Part shown: one piece after another, positions 14,301 to 26,002 of the stretch
How the letters are laid out: each line of letters starts with the position of its first letter
How positions within the stretch are numbered: position 1 is the stretch's first letter
Source of the DNA: Tetrahymena elliotti 4EA
Lineage: Eukaryota > Ciliophora > Oligohymenophorea > Hymenostomatida > Tetrahymenidae
Reading direction: 5' to 3'
DNA: 64,000 nucleotides
NCBI GenBank assembly: GCA_000231825.2
Contig: JH720393.1
Coordinates: 1-64,000, forward strand
Program-made: the position numbers and the translations under genes
Notes under the pieces: generated by a model
The model's input: the letters and a program-made list of their open reading frames with translations, nothing else
Database searches by the model: none
What the model was told of the DNA's origin: nothing

Positions 14301-16411
14301 AATTAATGCTTCAATTTTTAATGAATGGATACAGCTAAAGCTTCTATTTTTCCATCAAAATAATTAAATTCCTCCATTTTCTTCCTTTTAATATTTCAGT
14401 TAAAGAATCTCGGCAACTAGAGAAGATTAGCTTCAATAAATTTTTGAGAATGAAAGTAAAATAAGATATTTTGTTGAAAATATGTTAAATAATGTTTTTT
14501 AATTATTAATAGAACTAGAAAAGTCTTAGTTGTCTATTTTTAAGTGGCAAAAGATAAATAGTGAGATACAGAAAAAAAATGATCATAAAATTCCATTTTT
14601 CAATATAGGAACCCCAAAATCAATTATGAAAAAAAAATTATTTGATGAGCTTAAGTTAAGCAATTTTAGTAATTCTGTTTAAAGATGTCAAAGCGTCAAT
14701 AAAAAGGTGGATTTTGAAGATTTTTAGAGCTTTTCTTCACAAGCTAAAAATATAATTGAAGGCAATATGAGGTAGAAATTCAAAAGATCATAGTAAAAAA
14801 GAACATGTATTCTTCCTCGCCAAGTTTAAGGGTAAATTTAATTGTTTTTTTAAAAAAGAATTATTTTTGAAATAAAAAATAAAAGAATATTGTAGAAAAG
14901 AAGAAATATACCTGATATTATTAGGGATAAGCTTTAACTTTTAAGATTTAAACCATAAAATCTTATTAACTATTTTAAGACTGATGATATGATAAAAAAA
15001 GAAAATTATTTAGCATTTTAATAAATCACTTCTATGTTAGACTAGGGGTTTCAGTAAAGAATAGAAAATATTTAGATTTCTAACATGACACGCTTTATTG
15101 AAATGTAAATATGGGACAATATAATTGGAGATATTTATTTCTTGCCTAATGATCTGAAGAAAGATATTATGATAATGATTGGGGATTCTAGTTTTTAAGT
15201 TTAAGAATTACTTCATCATGAAAACTTAAATGTAGATGGAAAATAGGATTTATAAATTGATATTTTTATAAACTTAATCTAGGTATTTTTTACCTTATTT
15301 TACTAAATTTTGTATTAACTTTTTATTTTATTAACCAGTCAATATAGAAACCTCAATCTGTAAAATTAAGAAGATAGCATTAAGATAACTAAGGAAACCA
15401 TTAGCACATGTCTCCTACGTATAATTTTTCTTAAACTATTCTTGTTTTTAATAATTTAAAAAAAATAGTTTTAGTTTAGTAAGATAATAGTTGTTAGATT
15501 TTTATTTCCTTCCTGTAGAATTTATACCTTATAATGCAACTACTGATTTTAATTTACAGATCAACAATTTTTAAATTAATGAGAAAAAATCTCAATAAAT
15601 AACAATAAATTTAAGGGAGATAATTAATGTGTTCATTGCAGATGGTTTTTTCAAATCATAGAGTAATTACCAAAACTCAAGAATGAGCTATTCTGAACTC
15701 AAATAACTCTGTTACTTCATTTTATACAAGATCAAAAAACAAAATTTTCTTGATTTAATTGAGAAGAAAAAAATAAAAAAACCTAAATAGCAAAATAACC
15801 TTATCATCAAAGGACTTAATCTAATGGATAAAACTTAAATTTTAGAAACTCCTAAGAAAATAACCAATGATAATTTCACTGAGTGTTCTTCAAGAACTGA
15901 GAGAGTGAGAACTTTTTCATTTAACATGTATCCTGTTAAATCTCCTTTAAAATTCGACAATATTTAAAGTTAAGATTCAAGCTATTCTTATGATGATGAT
16001 AGAAGAGATTCAGTTTCTCTATAATCTATAAGATAATTTGATTTAAACTAAAGCTTTTTAATGTCAAGAAATAATCATAGATAATCAATTAATTTTCTTA
16101 AACCTCTTCAGCTTTTCTTGGAGAACTCTTACTTTAAGAAAACTATTATCATTGACTCTAAAAGTAAGATTTTCATGAGCACAACATTCTACACACTCTA
16201 AAATTCCTTCAAATTTGTTGTATTCAGACCTGGCTATTCTGAGAAGCTTGAAAAAATAAAAAATATAATGTACTTTAACAATCATTTATTTTCATTTAAA
16301 TTCTTCTTTGAAATGAAAGACTTCAAAGAAATATTGAGATAAGCTACTTTGTCAATTTCTTAGATTTTTCTTAATGAATATAAAGATTTGATAAAAAAAT
16401 AATAAAACTGA
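5387..16411 (+). CDS. Giant Gln/Asn-rich protein (~3,527 aa), unknown
   Basis: Eight exons: 5387-5617, 5678-9916, 9985-10430, 10483-11161, 11218-11624, 11675-12139, 12195-15418, 15519-16411. The total is 3,528 codons ending in TGA, with every splice keeping frame. Residues ~1-330 look helical. Residues ~330-1500 are low-complexity Gln/Asn/Ser/Lys sequence, likely disordered. From about residue 1,700 the sequence becomes more folded-looking, with Trp and aromatic clusters (LWPSAFWMFFHNL near 1,860). The C-terminal third is helical/basic with long hydrophobic stretches. No catalytic motif or known domain was recognised. A 51-nt stretch at 12773-12823 looks like one more, in-frame intron. The acceptor at 12194 could also be 12206 in the same frame. 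Function is unknown. Confidence 0.65.
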
Positions 16412-16663
16412 CAAACTAGAACCAAAAAAATTAAATTTTGATTTTAATAAGAAGCGCTACTACTTTTTTAGTTTAAATGTTTATTTACCTTAAAAATACA
16501 AAGAACATTATTGATAAATTTGAAGATTTGATAGAGTAGAATTGATAAATAAGAACCAAAATATAATAATTTTAATGTTAATGAGACTACTATTTATATT
16601 ATTTATTTTTAAATTATGAATTAAAGATTCTTTTTACTATATAAATTTGAAATAAAATTAAAT

Positions 16664-19600
16664 TCAACTAACTTGCTGCAATTCTTCTTGCTTTTATTAA
16701 ATATTTTATTTTTATTTGAATGAATTCATTACTAATAATTAATTATGGTCTTAATTTTTACCATTTTATAAATCTTGCTTAACTTCATCATTATTTTTTG
16801 CATTTTTTATTTTTTTGAGTTATCCAAATTTATGAAATTTTTAGTTGCTTTTGTTAATTTTTCCTTAGAAGCTTTAATTTAAGTTTTATTGTTTAGATTA
16901 TTAATTTTATTAATTTGGGACAAAAGCAGTTTTAACTTTTCTTATAGGTTCTAGTCTCTATTTCTTATCTTAATCATTTATATTACTATTGTTGTTATTA
17001 TTATCTGGTTAATAATTCAAGTATTAACTATTATTTTATTCATTTTTTGTGATTATTTATTTTTTAAATTCCTCTTACTTTTCTATATTTGCAAAGTTAA
17101 TTTATTTCTAGCCTATATTAGCACTTTTTCCTTGAATATAATCCATGAAATCAATATGTTACTAGTATTGATTTAAAATTTATCCATTTTTTGGTGATCC
17201 AGTAGAAATTTAATTAAAATTTTTTATATCAATCACATTTTTAGATTTTTAATTATTGTCTAAATGATACAGTTATGATGAATCTTTTCTTATCAGAAAA
17301 TTTTAACTGATTTTTTTTTATAAAAAGGTTTACTAATCTTGGGATTATATTTAATTTATTATTAATGAAGGAATGTTATTCTAAACTTAATTTTATAAAT
17401 TCAGCCAAGGAGACTATTACCTAGGAGAAGGAGACTGTTTTTTCTTTAAATATTTTTAAATATACTAGGGAGGTGCAGCTATATTTTCTTGGCTACTAGA
17501 ATTTTTACCAAACTAATTACCATTAAATTTTAACTAAAATATTTTCATTTTATCGTTTGAGTTATTAACGCTGACTTAATTAACAGTGATATCATTTTTG
17601 TTTTGTATTTAAGTATTATCTAATCTGGAACTTCTGTTAAAATTATCATTTTCTTGCTGTTTAGTTAATATTTATTTGGGCTGCTAGTCAGTAATTTGTT
17701 ATAAAGATGAATTTTATAGCTAATTTTAATTTAAAATTTAAACTTATGATAAACTTTATTGCTTTTAGTATTATTGTTAAGGATAAAGAGAAGGAGATAT
17801 TATATTAAGTAGTTAATCAACTTGCTAAATATTTGCAGGGCTATGTATATTAGTGCTATGAATGTTCTACAATTTTTAATTTGAAATATTTTTTTGAATT
17901 AAAGATATATTTTTAATTAGTAGTATATTATTCTATTAATTTTGCTATTCTATTTCTGCAATATTTTAAATATTTTTGTTGAAATCTTAATCAAACTATC
18001 CTTCTTCCCTTTCTTTTTTCTTTTATCTCAGCCTGATTGGAGGAATGGCTCTATGTTTAGGAAATCTTAAAGGAGATAAAGATTTAGACTTAAGTTAAGG
18101 ATTAAAATTGAAATCTAAGATTTTACTATTTACAATTATATCTACTTCACTTTCCAATTCATCTTAATTAAATATTTTTTTGCTATGTATAGGTGCTACT
18201 CTTGATGAGAGGGTATTAATTATTTATCCAGGTTTATTAATAAAACTACTTGAGTGCTCTTCATTCTATTCATAATCTAGATCAGCCATATTTTCTTTTG
18301 GTTCAGTTAAATTTTTGATATTTGAGTTATCTTAGGTGATTTAAATATTTTGAATAGAAAAATTTTAATTGTTGACTAACTCAATAGGTTTGTTGTCTTC
18401 CTATTATAAATTGGGATCTTTAAAATAATTAGTGTGATATTTATATTACTAAAAAGACTTTAATCTTTGTTATGATTTAAACTATTGTAAAACTTATTAA
18501 TTATTTTGAATGTGTAAATTAATATTAAAACTGCTTGGGAATAGTATTTATTGATTATTTTAGTTTGGAAATTTTAGGTTAGTATTTAAGTCTATTTTTT
18601 TTAACTTTTATTATTGTATTTATTGTTGTTATTGTTAAGTATTTCCATCTTATTAAGTCTAATCTTAATCTTTTCTTAAAGCATTAAAAGAGTTTCCATA
18701 TATTTTCATTTCTGCTAAAGGTTATTAAGAATTAGGTGAGTTCGATAAATGAAAATTATAGAAACTATTTTAGTTGGCTTAAGGTGTTTGTTAATCACCA
18801 TATTTCTTCATTAGCTAATTTTGATGAATGTCCTTAATTGTTTCTTTATTTTCCCATTTTAAAAATTATTCCTCAGTGACTCTAAACATTTAACTGTTTT
18901 TTTCTTCCTCTTCACTAGTATTGCCTTCTTCAATGTTTCTTTCACCAAAATTCTATGTATTAACTCCATCTGTATTTTTATTTTCACTATATTTTATCAT
19001 TTTAGTTTAAAGTTAGGTAATTTATACTATTTTATAATAATTACATTTATATTTTCTATGAATTCTCCATTTATTTGGGTGAAAATTTTTAGCTTGAAAT
19101 GATAAGTCCTCCAAGCGCTTCTTTTGAATTTCGAAGAGTACTAGATTAATTTGAAGAGTTCACACTACCATTATGATGAAAATTTGATCTATTTCCAATC
19201 TTCTATTGAAAATTAGATTAATTTCTGTATGGAAAAGGCCGATTATTTTGGTAGAATTATTTGCTCTTAAATGCACTTAAAGTGTTACCAAAACTCCTTA
19301 CATCTGTAAAACCTGGGTCTTCTTAATCCCAAGAATCAAGACTCTTTTTCTTAGAAACATTTCTAGTTTTTAGTATTGATTAATTATTGGAGGAAGCTAT
19401 TTCTGCTTCTAGTAAAGCAAATTTTGGGTTGAATTCTTCTTCTTCTTACTAAAGATCAGTGAATTTTTATCCATCTAAAATTTTACTTCTACTTCTATTT
19501 GATTAATCATGTGTATGATGTGATTGCTTTTAACTCTTATAACTAATTCCTTATCTATCATTTTCTGAATTCATAAAATTTTTTACAGCATATTAATATC

Positions 19601-19670
19601 TCTTATTTATATCTTAACTTTGATTTTTAAAATTATCAGAAAATGCATTTTTATCTTGATTGTTTTACAT
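16664..19670 (-). CDS. Asn/Gln-rich protein (982 aa), unknown
   Basis: ATG at 19670, exon 1 19045-19670, intron 18987-19044 (58 nt, GTAATT...ATATAG), exon 2 16664-18986, TGA at 16664; 983 codons. The intron removes an in-frame TGA. The protein is dominated by Asn, Gln, Ser and Lys with short polyglutamine runs encoded by mixed CAA, TAA and TAG. Ser-Pro sites (for example KSLSPLRFP) occur in the middle. There are no membrane segments and no recognisable fold. It is tail-to-tail with the giant gene, with 252 nt between stops. The composition is that of a disordered, possibly aggregation-prone protein, but that is an inference. Confidence 0.7.
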
Positions 19671-20653
19671 AGTTTTAATTTCATAACTTTGTCGATCAAT
19701 ATTTAATTATTTGTTAAATAACAAATCGATCAATTACAAATTATTTATTCTTAATAATCTTTGACTTATTAACAGTAATTGTGCACCTACTCAATTTTTA
19801 TTTATAAATCCATAATAAAAAAATGATAAATAATAATTTTTTTAAATATTAATTATTGCTAAAAAAACGTTTCTCTTCAAATATTTTGTATTTAATTAAG
19901 AGCTTACTTTTCTGTTTAGATTTATATTTTGAATTTCATCAAATAGAGTATAAAAATAATTCAATATAATGCAGCATTTAAAATTTTTACAAATATTTTT
20001 TGAAAGAACATTTAAAGGCTACCTTGATCTCGAATAAAAATATAAAAAAAACTAGTTTTCTACATTTAATTTATTTAAAAGGAAAATAAATTTATTTTTA
20101 TTTAGAAAAGAAAAATATCACCAAGTAATTACTCTTTGGTTTATTTGATAAGATGCTGAAAATAAATTGAAAAACTCTTCTTTTTTATTTACTTTAGCTT
20201 TTTTTGAAAGTTTTTTCTTTGTTTTAAGTAAAATGGATTTGTTTCTCAGCTTAAAAACTAATACTATTAAAAGTATTAATCATTATTTTACATATTTTTT
20301 TATTTTACATTACTAATTTAAAATAGCTGTTTGTAAATTGGATTTGGTTCTTATTTCAAAAAAAATTGACAACTAAAGAAGGAAACAATAAAATTTTGAG
20401 GAAAATCATAAATAAAAATGAATTATTGGGAGTCTCTTTCTTTGTAAAAAATAGTACTTAAAAAGTACAACAACAGATACTACATAAAAAATGGCTGATT
20501 TTACACATTTAATATTTAGAGATTTGGGGCTACTTTGAAGTGAATTTATATTGCTAGCGCTTTCTCATTTTTAAGCTTTTAAGATAAATAAATACAGCTA
20601 AATTTTTATGTAGTACAAGTTTGATATATGATTTATTAGCTATTTTTGAAGAA
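19671..20653. other. Intergenic
   Basis: Upstream of the Asn/Gln-rich gene and downstream of cytochrome c1, both minus strand. No open frame with protein-like character, RNA gene or repeat was recognised. Confidence 0.5.
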
Positions 20654-22484
20654 TCAAGCCCAGAAGTAACCTCTGAATTAGTAAGCTCTGGAGTTGTATC
20701 CACCATATTTGAAGTGATTGTAGTAAACACCATCTCTAACAGCGTACATTTCCCATCTTAAAGAGAGAAGGTTTCTGTAGTAAGCCTTTGTCTTGAAATA
20801 CTTGAAGGGGAGGATAAGTAAACCACCAGTGAAGACCATATAATATCTAACCATCTTATCCGGTCTCTTGTAACCAACTCTTCTTTACATGAAGTTAATG
20901 AAGTTAGAAACATCATAAGCCATCTAGGGGGTAGAAGCAGGGGTACCATCATCATATTCAACTAAACCATCAACTAATTATCTGGGCATACCTATATTTA
21001 TAATTGATTTATTAATATAGTTTTTAAATCTAAATTTTAGTTTTTTTTATTCGAAATCTTTTTAACCTTTTAAATTGAGGATTATTTTAAATAATGAGAT
21101 TTGAAAATTAACCAACTGTGTGAATTATGATAAGTAATTTTTCTGGTAATATAAAATTCATTTTCAAACTAAATGTAATGCTTTTGATTTATTTGGAAAT
21201 ATATTTTGTAGGGATCTATCTATTTGAATGAATATCTTTGTTTTTATAAATTTAATAAAATTTAATTATGGTCCAAAAGATATTTTTGCAATTTTTATCA
21301 ATGAAATTTGGTAAAACTCATTTTGATTATCTAAAAGTCTAAAAGGTAGCTTATATTCAGCTTATTCTTATTAAAATTTGATTTCGGCCGAACTTTAATC
21401 TTATATATTGTTTGACTTTATCCCATCTTTTTTTTCAGAATTTTCGCATTGTCCTAATTTTATATTTGTATTGATAATTCTAATTTCAATGCTGAAACAT
21501 ACTTCAGTTTATTCACTAAAATATTTAAAATCTCTTGGTTTAAAGCTTCTAATATGTATTGCTTTTAAGTAAAGCTTTTGTTTTATTGACTGTCCATTTC
21601 TTAATGTTTATTTTTAGTCTTTATTCTTGCTATCATGCTAAAAATTTATATCTTTATTTATTTTAAACACTTTTCAAAATACAAAATCTCAGAGTAAAAA
21701 AATAAAAATTCATCTAACTTCATAAGATTTTGGCTATATTTTATCATCAATTTATCTGTTAAAAACAATTTTTTGGAAATTTAAGGTAAAATTTTATTTA
21801 ATAAAATTATTTTTTTATTCCTGTTGAGAATATTCTTTGAAAAAAGTAAAAGATTTGCTTACCAATAATCATGTGATCGAAGTAAGGATTGAAGTACTTG
21901 CCCTTGGGAACATCCATACCAAAAGGAGGAGAGAAGTGATAACCGGTAGAGATGTTATAAATGTAGTTAAGACCACCGGGTCTAAGTTTAATCTTAGAGA
22001 AATCAGTAGGCCAGACACCACCGTTAGCATTCTTAGCTTGATCCTATGAGAAGTAAGGAGGATAGATGTGATCGCAAATAACTCTATCTCTTTCATCCCA
22101 TTCTTGATAGTAATATTGTTTAAAATGTTGATGGGCAGGATGAATAGTGAAATCGCTAACCATTTGAGCTAATTCTAATTATCTGTAAGCCTTATCCAAT
22201 AAGTAATCGTACTTCTTGTAAATCATACCGTGACAGTTACCGCAATTTCTGGCAAAAACTTGGAAACCTCTTCTGACTGAACCAGAATCGTAGGTACCCA
22301 AGAATGAAAATTGGGGCCAATAATTATGACCCTTGTGGGTACCAACTTCGGTAACCAATTCTTCATAACCCTTAATACCCCAGAAAGCACCAATGTCATC
22401 TCTATAAATGAAATTCTAGACTTCCTTGTTTTGGGAGTTAGCTAAGGACAAACCGATAATACCTGCAGCGACGAAACTCTTCAT
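20654..22484 (-). CDS. CYT1: Cytochrome c1, complex III heme subunit
   Basis: Exon 1 21863-22484, an 871-nt intron, exon 2 20654-20991; 320 codons. Cytochrome c1 carries electrons from the Rieske protein to cytochrome c in the mitochondrial intermembrane space. Visible marks are RRGFQVFARN before the heme site C81-G-N-C84-H85, RPGGLNYIYN and TGYHF, FNPYF, the expected axial-Met segment IIGMPR (Met209), and the family block EYDDGTPAS followed by a C-terminal membrane helix (VFTGGLLILPF). The intron splits Gly208, just before the proposed axial Met. The heme motif sits only 81 residues from the start, so the presequence is short compared with animal c1. The tail after the helix is longer than usual. 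Codons are markedly C-richer than in neighbours, suggesting high expression. Confidence 0.93.
20992..21862 (-). other. Unusually long intron of cytochrome c1
   Basis: The intron begins GTAAGC and ends AAATATAG. It is 871 nt while most introns here are 44-63 nt. On the minus strand it contains an ATG-to-TGA frame (21298-21597, 99 aa under the ciliate code) with no recognised homology. It could be chance, a nested gene or a host for an intronic RNA. Confidence 0.8.
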
Positions 22485-23678
22485 TTCTTCTTGCTTTTTC
22501 TAATTATCTTAATAACTCTTTTTTGACTTTTCGTCTTTATTAAATTATTAATATTTTTTAATTATCTTTTTGTATTTTTATTTCTCTCTCTTTCTTCCTT
22601 GATTTCTTTTTCTTTTTTACAAGTTTTTATTTCTTCATATCAATTTTCCTTCTTTCCTTTTTAGATTTCTCATGTTTTTTATTCTTTTCTTTATGTTTTA
22701 TGCCATCAATAATCATTTTCTTCTTTATTCCCATCATATCTCAACTACTCATTTCACATTTTCCTTAAGATCTTTACTTAAAATCATTCATTTTTACTTG
22801 GATTTCATTTAAAGTTATTTGCATTTATTTTAAAGTGTTAATTCATATATTTTAAAATGTTAATTACAATATCACCTAATTATTTTTCAATTTGCACTTT
22901 TAAAGATTACTAAAACTAAAATTATCACAAAAATAAAAAAATTATTTTAGCTAATACTTTGAAAATTTAAACAACTGCATGTATATTTTGTTAGCCACCT
23001 AATTCCTCTGAATATCTTGGTAAAGAAGTTTCAGTATTGAGATATAAAGTATATAATAGCTTAAAAATTTGCCTAAGAAGAATGATTTGTTTAACAGAAA
23101 TATATTAGATTTTTAAATATTTATGATATCCAATCTTAATTGAATGAAGGTGTGATAAATTTACGAGTAAAGTATATAAAATCTGTTTATTTTATAATTT
23201 TAAGCACGATTTAATTTAAATTAATAAAGAAATATATGAATGATGATTGATACTTAATTAGATTATTTTAATTAAAAATAAGTTTTTTTGAATGAAAGTC
23301 TATTATTTAGTAAATTGAAAAGGTAAAAAAAATAGATTTTAAAAAAAATATTTTAGAAAACTGGAATAAAAATTATAATAATTAACAAATATGTAATTCT
23401 AATATATATTTATCCATTTCACGAACATTCTACGAATAGTTAAAGAAACAAAATTTGCTTGAAAAAAGATTCGAAAAAGAATGTATCATTAACTCATTTC
23501 CTACATACTCTTAAAATATTAAAAAATTAAGAAAGGTATTGACCATAATTAAAAGAAAAATAAAAGACAAAAAAATTAAGAAGAAATATTTATTTTAAAT
23601 AAGATTTGTTAACACAAATTAATACAAACAAAATAAAGTAGAGGAAGAAGGATCTATACAAGTTTTAACACAGTAATT
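22485..23678. promoter_or_regulatory. Shared divergent upstream region of CYT1 and bL12m
   Basis: 1,194 nt separate the two divergent starts. Next to CYT1, about 22500-22760, the plus strand is strongly pyrimidine-rich, so the CYT1 leader is purine-rich. The rest is AT-rich with no recognised element. Promoter function is inferred from the gene arrangement only. Confidence 0.5.
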
Positions 23679-25073
23679 ATGATTGTATAAAGAGGTTTAC
23701 TTAGATTATTAGCTGCCAAGAACTGTTAAGCACTTAGATGCTCTTTTTCCAGTTCTGCTGAACAACCCCAAGAAAAATTATTTAATTTCACTTCTGAACA
23801 TATCGTCACAAAGGATTAAATTGCAAAAGATGAACAATATTAGGAATTAGCTTTTAAATTTGAAAGAGAATGGTAGAAAATTCAAAGAGATACTGAAGAT
23901 AAGTACATTATTACTTAATTTAAAAAACAAAAATATTAGATTTTTATAATAGCAAAATTTAAATCAAATCTGTCTTAAAATATTGATATTCTTTACAATC
24001 TATGCATTCATATAACCATACAAATATCGTTTAATTTTATCATTCAACTAATTTTAAAATATGAACTCTTTGTCATTTTTTTCAAATAGAAACAAATAAA
24101 TTGCCAACTATTTCAAAGTTGGGCATAAATAAATAGATTTTTCAGCTATTTCAATTATTAAAATTACTTATATTTATTTATCAATTTAATTTATTAGATA
24201 AAGACAAGCTCTTGATGCTGAATTGACTCCTGCTTAAAAAAAGAGAGTTGACTTTATTGCTGATGCTTTCATTGAACTTAATATTATGGAAATTAGATAT
24301 CTCAATCATACTCTTAAGGAACGTTTAATTAAGACTACTGGTCTTTCTCCTCTTAAGGTTAATATTGACTGGCCTTCTCTTAAATAATTAGGTAAAACTT
24401 TTGCAAACAAATATATTTAATTTGATAAGGACTCTCTTAACTTTTATATATCATTTGAATTAGTAAATCTTTTTTAGGATGAATAATAAATAGGAGATAC
24501 TTTTAATAAAAAATACTAAAAATAACTAAAATTAATTTTAAAGAAAATATTTTAATTTTTATAATTTATTTCTTAAAAATAGAAAACGGTTCCTGGCCTC
24601 CTGCTAACCCTAACTGGTTCCTTCAACAAGAAGCTATTGCCAAGTTATGGCCTGCTGGTTAAGCTGGTTTATCATAATTATTCGGTGGTATGATGGGTGG
24701 TGGAGCTACTGGTGGTTCTGGTGCTCCTCAAGCTGCTGCTAATGCTGCTGCTGCTCCTGCTGCTGAATAGCCCAAGGAAGAAGCTCCTAAGGAAGTAAAA
24801 AATAACTTTATTTTAAATGAAAACATTGAATAAAATAAATTTTTAAATTAATAATAGAAACAAAATTATGATGTTGAATTATCTGCTATTGATGCTGCTT
24901 AGAAAATTAAGATTATTAAAGAAGTAAGAACTATCCTTAACTTGGGATTAAAGGAAGCTAAGGATATGGTTGAAAAAACTCCTTGCATCCTTAAGACCGC
25001 TTGCAAAAAGGCTGAAGCTGAAGAATTAAAAGAAAAATTAGCTGCTATCGGCTGTACAATCAATCTCCTTTGA
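23679..25073 (+). CDS. MRPL12: Mitochondrial ribosomal protein bL12m (L7/L12)
   Basis: Four exons: 23679-23902, 24198-24391, 24583-24794, 24858-25073; 281 aa. The C-terminal ~68 residues are the bacterial-type L7/L12 globular domain: KIKIIKEVR, then LNLGLKEAKDMVEKTP, then AEELKEKLAAIGCTINL. This domain recruits translation factors to the ribosomal stalk. The N-terminus (MIVQRGLLRLLAAKNCQALR) is basic, lacks acids and fits a mitochondrial presequence. A Gly/Ala-rich hinge follows a GGMMGGG segment, as between the two domains of L12. At 281 aa it is longer than bacterial L12 (~120 aa), with extra sequence before the hinge. Introns of 295 and 191 nt are longer than the local norm. Codons are C-rich, as in CYT1. 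Confidence 0.92.
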
Positions 25074-26002
25074 GAAAATTTAGGAATATTTAATCTCTTT
25101 TACTGCATTTATTTTATAAAGAATTGTTTAATATGTCTTTGTAGTAGTCGTGAAACCGATCTATTAATGATTTTTATATAATATATTAAGTTATTTAAGA
25201 TTGATTGATTAATTAATTAGAAAAGAGTTAGTACTTAGTTAGTAATAAAGAAAGAAAGTAAACAAAATTATAAATAATTCAGTAACAAGCATATCATCAC
25301 CCATGCTAGTTAGCAAGTAAGCAAATACCAACAAACCAAGCAAAAAAAAGTTTAAAAAATAAGATTTTAATCAAGTAAAGTGCTAAGAAAATAAATACTT
25401 TTATCTTTATTTCAGTTCAACTCTTATTTTCATAAAGCATATGTTTTTTTGAACTACTCATTATATTTGTTTATTCTTTAAATGTAAATCCTTTGTCTAT
25501 CTCCTTCATAATTAATTGCTTTCGTATTAATTTTATTTTAAAATATTATTTTTTTAATTGTAATTTTATCAAAAATCAACCAAAAAAATAAATCAAATTA
25601 AATATATTTTATAACATATTTAGCAAAAAATCTTAATTATGAGTTAGCTAATTTATTTGATATATTTATTATTTTAGATGAAACTAAAATAATTGAATAA
25701 ATAAAAATTTTTAATTGATAAAATAATTTATTTTTCTCAAAAACTTTGAAATTTTACTTGATTAAATTCATAAAATAAGATAGTTATCATCAATCATAAT
25801 TTTTAAATTTTTAAATAAAAATTTTTTTAGTGCCAGCTCACAAATTAAGATTTATTTAATTAGAATCAACTGAAAAAAATTCATAAATTTATAAAACAAA
25901 GAATAGATATTTTCAAAACAAGAATATTAATAAAGTTAAAAGTATTTGATTGAGTGAGTAATGAGAGGCTCGTAAATATCCTAAGTATCTAAATAATCAG
26001 AA
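25074..26002. other. Intergenic
   Basis: 3' flank of bL12m and leader of the SAS6L gene. The first 300 nt (to about 25360) are less AT-rich than the rest and carry repeated AAGTAAG/CCAACAAACC-like words, probably untranslated region. No gene was recognised. Confidence 0.5.

Noticed and set aside
21837..22096. Overlapping standard-code ORFs on both strands (21837-22049 plus, 21869-22096 minus)
   Set aside because: They lie inside exon 1 of cytochrome c1 in other frames; the c1 frame has the family motifs.
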